NCBI GenBank assembly: GCA_009801085.1 | Contig: VNWV01000005.1 | Location: forward strand, 806,001-870,000 | DNA length: 64,000 nt | Direction: 5' to 3' | Origin: Lasiodiplodia sp. COLG20 | Lineage: Eukaryota > Ascomycota > Dothideomycetes > Botryosphaeriales > Botryosphaeriaceae | Shown here: positions 20,208 through 31,410 of the stretch, in pieces | Numbering within the stretch: position 1 is the stretch's first letter | Layout of the letters: every line of letters starts with the position of its first letter | Made by a program: the position numbers and the translations under genes | Notes under the pieces: generated by a model | Database searches by the model: none | The model's input: the letters and a program-made list of their open reading frames with translations, nothing else | Told to the model about the DNA's origin: nothing

Positions 20208-22550
20208 ATGCTGTGCAGAATATGTGTCTCTCTGCTTCGCGGTGGACTGGGCCCGAAATGGAATGGGACATACGACCCTATCTTTCGACACCATACCAGC
20301 ACAGAAACGCTCCGAAGATCTCAAGAGGCAGGCTGCAAAATATGCGATGCGCTCGCGAACGAACTGCAGAGCGAAATCAGTCTGTCTCAAGATCAACATA
20401 TTTCCCTCAACGCTCATCTCTCGCGATTCAGGGGTAGGCAGTGGGAGGATGCTGAGTATCGCCTTGACTTCGAGCTGGACAAAAAACGCATCAGAACTTT
20501 TGTTTTGCGCCCCACAGGCACGTACATCTTCTTCATGCCAAGTAAAGCTTCTGACCCCCGGTTGCGAGCAGGTTCACAGGATGCCTACTTGAGGACGCCG
20601 ACATCCTCTCATACTTCATCGGATGAAGTTTTCGAGCTGGCGCAGGATTGGATTTCCGAGTGTAGCTGCGCAAGCTCTTGGCAAAATACTGACAATAAGT
20701 GGTACCCAAGACGCCTCCTTGACATCCAGAAGCTGAGGTCTGCAACCGGAGTGAATATTAGAGAAGACTCTACTTTTCAGTCCCTCAACTCGGATCTCAA
20801 CCATACTAGAGTGAGACTTGTGGAAGAAGACCATGCGACACTCAGGGCCAGCCGATGCAACAGATTCGTTACATTGAGTCATTGCTGGGGCCCGCCCGCT
20901 ATTGCAAGACGCCAAATTAGACTCACAACCCTGACTGAAGAGAGGTTCAGAGGCGAAGGGATCGAATTCAGGGAATTCACCAAAACTTTTCGGGATGCGT
21001 TGCTTTTTGCTAGCCGTCTAGACAGGGTCGGCTACGTCTGGATTGATTCTCTTTGCATTATTCAGCCGATTCCTGGTCAGCCTGATCATAATCGAGTCGC
21101 CGAACTGGACTGGCTGGAACAATCTCAGCAGATGGGCGATGTCTATCGCGAAGCATACCTTAATATTTCCGCGACCGCGGCTATGGATGGAGAGCAAGGA
21201 CTGTTCTTCTCTCGTCAGCCCGATCGCCTTTGGGAAGACGAGGTCAACCTCAACGTAGGTGCGCTTCTAGGTCCACAGAGCGGGCAGGGAAGATCGCCGT
21301 TAACCTCGCCGTTAACTTCGCCGTTGACCTCCCGATTCGAAGACGAGATCCCTCCAACTAAGCGCCGCAAATTGGATGAAGCTTTAAACAACGGTCTAAG
21401 ACGCTGTATAATCCTTGACGCCAGTAGCTGGCAAGACTTGGTCGACGACGCTCCAATCAACCAGAGAGCATGGGTGTTTCAAGAGAGATTTTTGGCCCCA
21501 CGAGTTCTCCACTTTTGCGCAGACCGAATCGCTTGGGAATGCGCCGAGTTCGATCGGGCTGAAGGTCAACCAGAGGATGTCCCGACCTATATGATGAGAT
21601 CATCAGAGGTCGTGTACAGTGGTGGATTCAAGAGATCAATGAATCCTGAAATAGATGGCAAAGCTGTGCGCGAATCTCGTCTGAGGGGGCTTGCGGATCC
21701 AGATGAGGGCTTGCCGAATCTTTACGTTTATGAGCTTTGGAAGCGCATCGTGGAACGATATTCAAGATCCAAGCTTACCATGTCGAGGGATAGGCTGATT
21801 GCACTCTCTGGTATTGCAAGACTGTTTCACGATCACCACCTTAAAGGGGTGCAATACGTTGCGGGAATGTGGAATCAATATCTCGAGAGCCAGCTCTTGT
21901 GGCGTGTCGAGCCAGTGTTCAAGAACGGCGCATTTGAGAACCATTCAACGCGCGATCCAATATGTGCGCCGTCATTTTCCTGGGCATCAATCAACGCCCC
22001 CCAGGGCATTGTATATGGTGAGGCTACAGATTACAGCGATTACATCGAAGATCTTCTTTTCCAGGCCATGGATTTCTATCTGCCATACGTAGAGACCGGA
22101 AAAACGGATGCGGACGCGTTTAGCTTAGTCAAGAACGAGAACAGCACCGGGTACATCAAGCTCAGAGCACATCATCTTCACAAAATCATTCTTCGAAGGC
22201 TCGAGCCGCATCGTAAGGTTCCCTACGGCTGGTGGCTGGATGACGGGGCTTTGGATCCGCCATCCAATCAGATTAACAAAGAGCTTACCAACGTATGCTT
22301 CGACGCTCCAGATTCAGATGTAGATGTCTTTTCTGAAACAGCAGAACTTTACTGCATGCCCGCCGCGTATGGAGAGCGGACTGTTAAGAGAACATCGCGA
22401 TACTTGATGTGTCTCCTGTTGCAGAGATTGGATGATGGAGCCAACTTCAAGCGGATCGGAATAGCAAAGCTTTCGAACTATGCAGATGGAAAGGTACAGA
22501 AAGACCTTCTGGCGGGGAACCAGGAGCCACAGATTATATTCATAAGATAA
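20208..22550 (+). CDS. HET-domain protein (heterokaryon-incompatibility type)
   Basis: Intronless, 780 aa. The N-terminus has CRIC and CKIC cysteine pairs common in this class. The HET domain starts near residue 221 with FVTLSHCWG, continues with YVWIDSLCIIQ near 280 and MGDVYREAYLNISATAA, and closes with RAWVFQERFLAPRVLHF. These are the standard blocks. Between them sits an insert with three SPLT units and a basic PTKRRKLDE stretch, possibly a nuclear localisation signal. Such proteins can trigger cell death when incompatible hyphae fuse, and many in a genome have no known partner. There is no NACHT, WD40 or ankyrin tail, so any trigger domain must be in trans or in the C-terminal 300 residues. 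Confidence 0.92.
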   Translation: MLCRICVSLLRGGLGPKWNGTYDPIFRHHTSTETLRRSQEAGCKICDALANELQSEISLSQDQHISLNAHLSRFRGRQWEDAEYRLDFELDKKRIRTFVLRPTGTYIFFMPSKASDPRLRAGSQDAYLRTPTSSHTSSDEVFELAQDWISECSCASSWQNTDNKWYPRRLLDIQKLRSATGVNIREDSTFQSLNSDLNHTRVRLVEEDHATLRASRCNRFVTLSHCWGPPAIARRQIRLTTLTEERFRGEGIEFREFTKTFRDALLFASRLDRVGYVWIDSLCIIQPIPGQPDHNRVAELDWLEQSQQMGDVYREAYLNISATAAMDGEQGLFFSRQPDRLWEDEVNLNVGALLGPQSGQGRSPLTSPLTSPLTSRFEDEIPPTKRRKLDEALNNGLRRCIILDASSWQDLVDDAPINQRAWVFQERFLAPRVLHFCADRIAWECAEFDRAEGQPEDVPTYMMRSSEVVYSGGFKRSMNPEIDGKAVRESRLRGLADPDEGLPNLYVYELWKRIVERYSRSKLTMSRDRLIALSGIARLFHDHHLKGVQYVAGMWNQYLESQLLWRVEPVFKNGAFENHSTRDPICAPSFSWASINAPQGIVYGEATDYSDYIEDLLFQAMDFYLPYVETGKTDADAFSLVKNENSTGYIKLRAHHLHKIILRRLEPHRKVPYGWWLDDGALDPPSNQINKELTNVCFDAPDSDVDVFSETAELYCMPAAYGERTVKRTSRYLMCLLLQRLDDGANFKRIGIAKLSNYADGKVQKDLLAGNQEPQIIFIR
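21294..21329 (+). repeat. Three tandem 12-nt units inside the HET gene
   Basis: TCGCCGTTAACC is repeated three times with one- or two-base changes. It encodes SPLT repeats between conserved HET blocks. Unit number could vary between strains without breaking the frame. Confidence 0.85.
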
Positions 22551-22669
22551 GTAGAATATCTCGAAAGTCTATTCAATAATTCACTTCATCATGATACCTT
22601 ATACATACAACTTTCATGCTGCAATCGCTTTCCAAGTCTACCTCCGCCTACCCGCTTCCACCATAATCA

Positions 22670-25252
22670 TTACGCATACAGCTTACCCGGCACCGGCTCC
22701 TCAACCTCCCCATTCGAAAACGCACAATGCCCCACACCCCCTCCTCCTCCTCCCCCATCCTCCCCACCAACAACCCCCCACCTCACCACCCCCTCCGCCT
22801 CCGTCCCCTCCGACGCATGACACGCAGCCGCAACCGCCAAACTACAACTACCCGCCACAGGCATCCCCCCCATTAATCTCCCCCACCTCCCCAGCGCGAG
22901 CGCCGCACCCGCAATCGCAGCAACCGTGAGCAGCGCCAAGAAGATGCCGAGCGGCGAGTGGCCGCAGGTGGTGATTGCGGGCTGCCAGTTGCCCTTTTCG
23001 AGGTCGTTGAGGTTGGCGGGGGCGCCGGTGGCGGAGCGGCCCTCGATGCGGGCGACGAAGATGCTCTGCGAGACGGCCCAGTGCAGGAAGGTCGAGGCGG
23101 CGAGAAGTGGCAGGCCCAGGCGGTAGGGCAGCGAGAGGAAGTAGGTTGAGCGCTGGGCGCCGCGCGGATGTGTGACGCGGAGGCCGCGTGCAGGATGGAA
23201 AGAGGAGGACGAGGAGGAGGAGGAGAAGTGCGACCATTCGGCGGCGAGGGCCATGCTGGTGAAGAGGCTGCTGAGGACGAAGTAGAGGAAGGAGAGGAGG
23301 AGTTGGGGGAGGTTGGCGATGAGGACGGTTTGGATGATGGCCGCGTCGCCGGTGCTGGCGAGGGCCCAGCCTTGGATGAGCGTGTAGGGGTTGAGCGTGC
23401 CGAGGCCGACGCTGAAGAGTTTGGAGAGTTGGTTGTATTGCCCGTTGAGCATCATGATGGCGACGAGGAAGAAGGAGAGGATTCCTGCGAGGGCGGTGCC
23501 TGTTCTTTAAAGGTGTTAGTGACTGAATTCAGTTCTTCGTCCCATTTCTCTCTTGAAAGATATGGTGTTTGGAAACTTACAGATATATTGCTACTCGCCA
23601 GCGGCGCTTGCTCGCAGCGCTGGACCAACGTTCCTGCTTTGCTTCAAACTTTCTTGGAGCAGCGACTGGATGATAGGCTTTTCCATCTTTATCTTTTCTC
23701 TTTGATTCAAAATTAACTCTAGAGTACAGGCACATGCCTTTGGTTGCTTCGTCAGGAATTTTGATGAAAGAGGAAGCAGCATCTCCAACCGTGATCAACG
23801 GGCTATCTTTCACAACAGCGATCGTGGCTATGATGGTCATGACCTTAATGACATTGAAGACAATGACGGCTATGAGAAGATTCAGTTCAACGTTGAGGCT
23901 GCATTGGGCGTCAACCTTCTCGCTCAGGCAGTGGTCGACCTCGAATCCATATACAGCCCACGGTGAATCCTTGTTGGCGTCTTTCCAAGCCCCGTCACTG
24001 CAAAGCCTCGGCACGTCTTCTTTTGATGTGTCGTAGTTGTACTTTTGTGAGCAGATCCAGAAGGACCAATTAAATACGCCTAGCGTGATGGCAGGCATGA
24101 GACCCATGTCGTATCCCATTACTGCATACAGAGACGAGTTTCCGCAGCTGACTGGGCCCAAGTGCTCTGTTCCGACTGACTGCGCAGAAGTCGATGCGCA
24201 AGACGTCTTCGCTGTGTGCCAGTCAGAAGGATCGACGTCGTCTCTTGATGCGTCTGCTGCAACGAGGGTAAGATTCCGGCGTTCCGGAAGTATGTTTTTC
24301 GCATAAGCTCTTATGCGATCCTCAATTCCTAACGTTTCGAAGGCATTGTCACTCAAAGACGTTTGTATATCGGCTGGATCGGAGACATATCGATGTCAAT
24401 ACGAGCCACCGGGAGCAGTATTGCTACTCGCATTTGGAAACAACGTCTTGTCAAAATGAGATCTGTTGGTGAAGCCTTCCGTGGCAAGGTAGACATCGTA
24501 GAAGTTGGTGACTGTAAATGTAAAAAAGACGGAGTTGTAACTGTCACGAGTCAGTACTACCGCTTTAGGCAAGACGCCGAACACCCACATCAAGTGCAAA
24601 GGGATCGATGACCCTCCCAGGATCAGCCAAAGACAGAGCTTTCTTGTTGGAATGAACCTCAGATTTTTCAGGTTTGGAACGCCAATATGCAACCATTCTC
24701 GCTTCTGGTGGGCTTTGTCAACATCTTTCCGAGTCGGCGCCCCAATCACCTGCATGCAATAGTTGCTACCGCCTAGAATCAGCGTGCTAAGAATATTGAT
24801 GGCAAGATGTATGCGAGTGCTCAATCCGTTCATGTCATCACATGATCCAGTGCGGATGGGAGCAATATATGAGTCGACTCCTTGCCCGCGCAAAATGTGG
24901 TAGCAGATTGCGCCAACGGTTATATTAGCCACCAGTGCACAGCTGGATGAAATCACCGCAACAATAGCGCCAAATTTCCATCCCTGAGGCAGATGTTTGG
25001 AAATGGCCTCTTGCTTCCGTAAAAGATAATCCCACAAGGGCTGGAGCGCTTTCGGAGGCCAGCGTTTTCTTTCTTTTGGTCGGTCTTCTTTTCCGTCCAC
25101 ATTGAGTTCAGGCTTGATTTTCTCAATATCGGTCTGGATGGAGATAGAATGATCGTTCTTTGTTTTAGAGGGACGAGAGGGATGCTGCAGACCGTTAGTT
25201 CCTGTAGGTCAGGGTTTCTCTTGTTTGATACCATACCTTGGGTCGAGGTCAT
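22670..25252 (-). CDS. DUF6536-family multi-pass membrane protein, four exons
   Basis: Exons: 25237-25252 (MTSTQ), 24428-25201, 23581-24373 and 22670-23504. The product is 805 aa and all junctions are in phase. Intron 1 is unusually short (35 nt, CCTGAC branch, CTACAG acceptor). Intron 2 is 54 nt (a 36-nt alternative also keeps frame) and intron 3 is 76 nt. The conserved hallmark is STLILGGSNYCMQ followed by APTRKDVDKAH near the second membrane helix. The C-terminal part (LNPYTLIQGW...TVLIANLPQLLLSFLYF) matches the family's last conserved block. Seven or more hydrophobic helices are expected. No biochemical function is established for the family. It converges on the HET gene, 119 nt away. Confidence 0.85.
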
Positions 25253-25630
25253 CCATGATATGTGGCAGTCCACTCTATGAATGACGGTGAGGAATAATCA
25301 AAAAAGAGCGAGGACTTGGAAATATATAAGCGCCGCCAACATATGCCAATCATTTCGGTATTAGAACATAGTGTGGGGCGCAGCGTGGGGGCTGTTCCAA
25401 ATTGAATGTGAGCTAAGCTACGCCGCAGTTAATAACGAGTTGGACAACATGCTACTGGCCCTCAGATGCCACTGGGAAATACGAACTGACAGTACATGCA
25501 CAAGGAAAAAAGTTTGATCTGTTGGCTTCTGGCCTTGAGCGAGCAAGGAAATGTTAAACGACAGATATACTGCATAACCTTTCGAGTCCACCATTATTAC
25601 CTTCATGAATCAGCCATTTTGATGAGCCTT
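25253..25630. other. Intergenic, DUF6536 promoter and methyltransferase 3' flank
   Basis: About 380 nt with no gene. Both neighbours are on the minus strand. Confidence 0.5.
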
Positions 25631-26990
25631 TTATTCTTCATCGTCTTTCCGTTTCTGCCCATAGGCAACGTAGCTGTAGAGGAGCATGTTAGTACATCAC
25701 ACAGAATGGAGAAATGCGTGCTTACAGAGTGTAGTATGCATGGACCTTGTTGCTCTTGATCTCCTCCGCAACTTTAGCATTGAACACTTGCACCTCTTCG
25801 AGTTTCCAATCCAAGACAGAAGTCAACAAACGGTATGAAAATGCCTCCATGCCTTCAAGGTACTGCAATGTGTTGATGGTTCCGACCTCTTTCTATACTG
25901 GAAGTCAGCCATACGGCTCAAAAACCTTCAAACGCATAAGACGCACCATCTTCTTGTCCTTTGGCCATGTGCCAATGGGGAGCTTGTATGTGTGGATGTG
26001 AATGTTGATGAACCCAGCATCCTTCAGCAACCCTTCGAAAAGTGGGCCAGTGGACAGTACTTTGCCCATCTTGGAGATTCCTTTCTCTATCGTGTCAACA
26101 TACTGATTGAGATACGATTCAGCCTTCAGAGTGCCATCGTCAGACCTATACTGCGCGTCATAGCCTTGGAGTCTGAAATGAGCGGTTTAGTAAAATCTTC
26201 CGAGAAAACATTGATAAAGTGCTCGTACTCAACCCAGCCTCCTGGCCTGGTGTGGTTGAACATGTTGGAGACGAGAGCAGGCCAGTCAGAAATGGCGCCA
26301 TCAAGGTACCGGCAGAAAATAAGGTCGAAGGGCGTTGGGTGATTCCACGGCGCTTCGAGATCATCGACCTCGAATTTGACATTGGGTGGCTAGAGAGCCA
26401 AGATAAGTCAGTGATGACGAGAGAAGATACTTCGTGTACTTACCACCCATGATGGCTGCACCGGACTGAGATCATTGCCGAGAATCTTTCAGCAGTTAGC
26501 AATCTGATTTGCCCAGGCCTATATTTAAAGGAAATCTCACCTCCGCTCCGGGGTATTGGTCTCCTGATTCGATATGTCAGCTGAGCAGCAACAAAGACAC
26601 AGTGAGTTCAGACTCATACCCATTTCGATTGACCATATTCCCTGCCATGGTTCAGTATCTCAATTATCAGTGGGTTTTTGGGGCAATGATCTCTCACCGT
26701 CCCACAGCCAGCATCCAAAACACGCTTTAAATTCTCGCTCTTGATGGGAGAGAAGAAGGTCTTCCCATCAGTGAGGATATTTATGAGATGGTGCATCAAG
26801 TCAAGACGATCTTGCTCGTTCTGTGTAAAATGTTAGAGAGTGAGTTTCCCGGAGACGCTTCTCAGGATCTCACCTCGTCGTTGGGCATGAAATAAGACCC
26901 ATCTTTGTAAGCATGGTATCGACGACCGTGTTCGACTGGGTACGCAGTCACGCTCGACGTCAAAGATCGGGTATACGCAGAGCTAAGCAT
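25631..26990 (-). CDS. LaeA-like SAM-dependent methyltransferase, nine exons
   Basis: Exons: 26874-26990, 26698-26820, 26620-26641, 26541-26563, 26444-26485, 26229-26389, 25947-26172, 25726-25892 and 25631-25673. All eight introns are 52-56 nt GT-AG and all phases agree, giving 307 aa. Motif I is VLDAGCGTG (residues 73-81), followed by WSIEMGDQYPGAE, GNDLSPVQPSWVPPN, FEVDDLEAPW, CRYLDGAISDWP and GGWVELQGYD. These are diagnostic of the fungal LaeA/UMTA-like class. It is probably a cytosolic or nuclear methyltransferase. Relatives include regulators and tailoring enzymes of secondary metabolism, but no biosynthetic core gene lies nearby, so a role is not assigned. An upstream 5' exon is possible. 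Confidence 0.88.
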
Positions 26991-27893
26991 ATTAGCGGTA
27001 TTTCACTGAAACGATTCAACAGAGGTGCGACAATACAGCTGGTCATCGACGCTCCCAACAGCAGAATCCGTGTCGAGCTATCAAGGTTGCCAAGTCAGAA
27101 TTGAGTCTTGCTATTAGTGAAGGTCAGGCCCAGCTGAACGGTAGCGACTATTGGCGAGTTTAATCTCTCACAACCTTCAGCCAGAAAGTTTATCTTGGGC
27201 CTAAGGACCAGCCACCTGTGTGTAAATGCGTCTTGTGGTTACGTACACCGGTGTCAACCTCGATGTTCTGCAAGCCCTCGGCCTGAGTGGTGGTTTGTGT
27301 CTCTGGATTGCACATATTGTTTTCACATGTACAAGGTTCGTAGGTGCTGGTCTATGCGGAATTGGTCGTCGCAAGATGCTAGAAGAAAGAAAAATGAGTT
27401 CGTAAAAACCCCGCTTCGGCTCATGCTGGCTGGGCGGGCCCTCTTTTTGAACCATGGGCCCATGCATATTATTACCGACAGTATGGCCGCCTGGGCACAC
27501 CAGACAGGCAGGTAGTGCGGCGTAGGCGTGGCACAGCGACGATCACAGGTGACCGTTGGACGAGCGACCCATTGTCTCCACAAACCCCACTCTTCTAAAG
27601 AGTGTGAAGAGTTGTAAGCTTCGTGGAGTTAATTTTACAGGTAAAGGAATTTTTGACCCTTGAACAAAACTATCGACTAGAGAAAAAATACAGCCACATT
27701 TTATAAAACATTGCGTCAGCGGCTTCCTAGCTATGTAGAAATTAGAACAGCCCGATATCTCGTACTGTAAATAATACAAATTTCTATGGTCGAAATACCA
27801 ATTGAAAGGTTCAAAAAACTCATCGATATCTATTAAACAACACTTCACTCCCACAACTCCCGACACCAAACCATCATTGCGCTCTGTACTCAG
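26991..27893. other. Intergenic, 0.9 kb, AT-rich right half
   Basis: No supported gene. The left part is the methyltransferase promoter. The right part (about 27600-27860) is AT-rich and forms the 3' flank of the glycosyltransferase gene. Confidence 0.5.
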
Positions 27894-30800
27894 CTACCCT
27901 CTCTCCCTCCCCTTCCCCCTCACCACCCTCTCCCACGCCCTCGCCACCTCATCCACATCACACGCCACTCTCCCCTCCTCCCCCGCCCTCGCAACCAACC
28001 ACTCCCCCTCCACCCACCTCGCGCCCTCCACCCCCCTCCTCACCTCACTCCTCACCAACCCCCTCACACTCCTACAAACCCCCAACCCGGGATACGCCAG
28101 CACCCCCACAACCCCCGCCCCGGTCTTCATCCCCAGACTCACAACACCTTTCCCCAACCCCTTCGCCACGCCTTTAGCCCCCTCCTCGCGCTTCCCGCGC
28201 CACGTCTCGACGAAGATGTCGCCGAACCCTTCCGCCACGCCGTGCGCGAAAGTGCGCCCCGCGACGGCGAAGCCCGACCGCACGTCGGTGACGTGGCCGT
28301 AAGCATCCCTCGCGGACGAGGTCGGTGTGGAGGTGTAGAGGCGCGGCACGGCGCGCATGCCTTCGGCGGCGGCGAGGGGGATGTCGACGAGGACGCCGCG
28401 GGCGCCGGTGAGGAAGAATTTGCCGAGGGAGAGGGCGGAGGCGGAGGCCATGGCGGCGGCGGTGTTGTTGTTGGTGGTGGTTTTGGTGGTTTTGGTGAGC
28501 TGGGTGGTTGGTGCGCCGCCGCTGCTGGTGGTGGTGGTGGTGGCGATGTCAGTGGTGGTGGGCGGTGGTGCTGATTTTCCTGTGTCACCGGAGTTGCGGC
28601 GTGACGATGGTAACGGTAATGAGTTTGAGGATGTGATGGTTGTTTTTTCGGATGGCGGCGTCGTGGTAGGCGAAGCAGGGGCGGTTGTGGGACGCAGATC
28701 GGCGGAGGTGCTAGAGATGCTTCTTGCAGAGAGCGTAGATGGACGAAGAGTATCAAGACTCGCTGTGGAAGATTCCGAAGCATCGCGGTTTGATGATACT
28801 GAAGATATGGTTGGAGGCTGAGCGCTGGAAGAGCGCGAGCGCGAGCGCTTGTACTCCTTGATTGGCTTTAAGAAGACACCACCGGCTGCGTCTGCCATGC
28901 CGGCTGCGGTAGATACAGATGCAGATCCAACAGCAGTCAGTGGATCCCATCGGCGGTTATCGATGTAAATGGGCTTTGTTCGAAGTCTTTCATACTAATG
29001 AGCTTCGTTCCCGAGACGGAGGCGGGCTTGACTTACAGTGTAAGGCTCTTACGGGACACTTTCCCCCTTTCTGACAATCTTACCGCGGCTTCTTTCGAGA
29101 GCTTTATTGACCTTTTGCCTTCTTTGCATTTCCACACCGCAGGTCGATCTGGCAACACATCGCAGCCCAAATCCTTGGGCAGATGCGTATGAAAAGATCG
29201 CACAGCAGCTTTTACTCCTGACTCTTGCCTCATCTGGTCCGCAATCTGTTGAGCGTTGTCAAGTGCCTGCTTTGTCAGACAGAATGATATAGCGTCGGCA
29301 AGATTTTCGGGATTCAGATGTCGGTACGGGATAGGCTCTGGTCCGGCACCATTTACAGCAACCATGTGCCCCCAGAATGGTTGACTTTAACACCACATGT
29401 TAGTCTGACAGCCTTTTCACCTGGATATGGCGTAGACTTACTCTCCGAAGAATGGTACAATGGTCGTGGGCTTTCCGTTCAACAGTCCGCACGCTGTTGT
29501 TCCAGCCCCTCCATGGTGAACAACTGCAGCAACGTGCTGGAAGAGCCATTCGTGCGGGCAATCTCCCAGATAGAATACGTTCGGATCTGAAGAAGTCTCT
29601 TCGCCGAGTTTACTCCATCCTCGTGATATTATGGCTCGAACTCCAGTTGCTCGTACAGCCTGTAAGATGGTTTCTGTGGTCTGCGCAGGGTCTTCGATGA
29701 CGATGCTACCAAATCCAATGTAGACAGGCGGAGGTCCCGCTTGGAGGAATTTGTCAAGCTCAGGTGGAGGTGAATAGTTCGGCGGATCACGGAAGAAGAA
29801 GCCGCACACGTCTTCAAAGTGTCAGCATCGGGGAGGCGAAGGCGGGTTGAAAGAAAGCTTACCTATATGTGCTGGCCAATCCGAGGGTTTGGCAACCAGT
29901 GCTGGAGACCAACAGTATGTGAAAGGTATATTGGACGTTTCGGCCAGGCGCGGGCCTTCTGTTGCGGGCACGGCTTCCAGCTGCAAAGTATGTCTTCTCC
30001 AGTGGTTGATGATGTCGCCCAAGCTACAGGGTACGTCAGACACGATACTCTTCAACTCGGGGGCTAACATACCCTTGCCACGTCAGAAATTCCACGATCC
30101 CATAAGACACATAGTTGGCAATCTTCATGTCGGTCCCGGCGGAGAACTTGAGGTTTGCAAGCGGGTGGGGAAAGGCTCTGGTGCTGCTCCACGGCATGGT
30201 GAACATCAGATGAAGCGGCACACCCAATGCTTGCGCACAGTGGATGTGAGCAAAGCTTGGGGGGTTCGCAATGATAGCATCGGCGACAAAGGGCGCATTC
30301 GAACGAGTGTCGGGCTCAATGCACGACTTCCAACATCCTTCCAACATTTCGGCAATGATAGCACGTTTGCGCTGCACCTCGCCAGCACGTAGGCTTTTCA
30401 AGTTCGGAATCAAGCCTGGGTTCTTGACGATGAATGCCATGAGCTCAGCAGGATCACCGCCGATGGGATAGAATTCCAGCCCCGAAGAGCGTACAAAGTC
30501 CTCAAACACGTCGTGCGTCGCCAGCCGCACGCGATGACCGTGGTACTTCTGTAGCTCCGTTCCCAGCGCAACGAATGGCTGCACGTCTCCCCGACTCCCA
30601 ACGACTTGTATGACTATGTTGAGTTTGACTGCGCATGGACGGGGAGGCAGTTGGGGCGCTGGCTCGGAACTGTCATCGTCGGGGTCGCTGGGCATGAGCC
30701 TCGCCAGCGTTCGGCCGAGCTTTGAATCCACATCGACGGTAACGCGTCCATCGTCTAGTCGCCATGAGTACGCTACGTGTTGGAGCTTTGGGGATACCCT

Positions 30801-30899
30801 ACCTGCTACGTTGGTGTTGTCAAGTACGACGTCTCCGGAGGCCACCACCTCGCTGTATGGAGGGGGGCACCCAATGTCTGCGTTACTGCTGCTCGCCAT
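27894..30899 (-). CDS. GT1/GT28-type UDP-glycosyltransferase (sterol glucosyltransferase-like)
   Basis: Exons: 30073-30899, 29863-30023, 29442-29811, 29037-29384 and 27894-28994. The first three introns are 49-57 nt and in phase. The N-terminal GT28 domain starts near residue 95 with [18 protein letters not shown]. The catalytic C-terminal domain has [11 protein letters not shown] and the sugar-nucleotide motif [13 protein letters not shown]...PFFGDQPFWG. A ~360-residue tail follows with [10 protein letters not shown], a Ser/Thr-rich stretch and a second conserved block ([24 protein letters not shown]). This layout is known from fungal relatives of Atg26. The family transfers glucose from UDP-glucose to sterols or other lipids. 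The last intron as drawn (28995-29036) does not keep frame; see findings. Confidence 0.8.
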
Positions 30900-31410
30900 G
30901 AGGGATGGAATGACTTGTCTGATGCGCAGATCGAGCACTTTAAAGGGATTTAAGACTTAAAGCCCCGAAAATAGTGCTCCACTAGTGCGTCACATCTGAT
31001 TTTACGTATTCGTAGGAATTTACGTATTCTGGATACGAGCCCGACCCCGACTCCAATTAAAGCCCCAACCCTCGGCCTTATCCCCGCCTCTCCTGAATTC
31101 TTCAGATTTTTCCTCTGCTTTTGGCCCGATCAACTAGTTTTTCGAAGAGCGGTGGCTATTTTTGGCCCCTTCTGAGTCCTTAAAAGCGGAGCACGACCAG
31201 ACCGTCTCTCGGCTCCAGCGGTGATCTACCGTATATCCTCTTTGCACTCTGAGCATAGCGAACTTATTTCAAAGGTCTGTCTATACATCCACAAACACCG
31301 ATGGCTTCTACTTTCAAGGCCTAACAATCCAGCTCACCAGCCTTATCCACGAACCCAGTGTTCCACCAACCTTTCACTGAAACACCCATCCACCACACCA
31401 CATCTCCCCA
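30900..31410. promoter_or_regulatory. Divergent promoter, glycosyltransferase and MARVEL genes
   Basis: A 510-bp gap containing an 11-bp direct repeat TTTACGTATTC (31001-31011 and 31019-31029) and, closer to the right gene, CCACCACACCACATCTCCCC as a leader. The gap is otherwise featureless. Confidence 0.45.

Noticed and set aside
22670..27000. DUF6536, methyltransferase and glycosyltransferase genes as a secondary-metabolite cluster
   Set aside because: No PKS, NRPS, terpene or RiPP precursor gene and no cluster-type oxidases are present; the glycosyltransferase resembles lipid-type enzymes.
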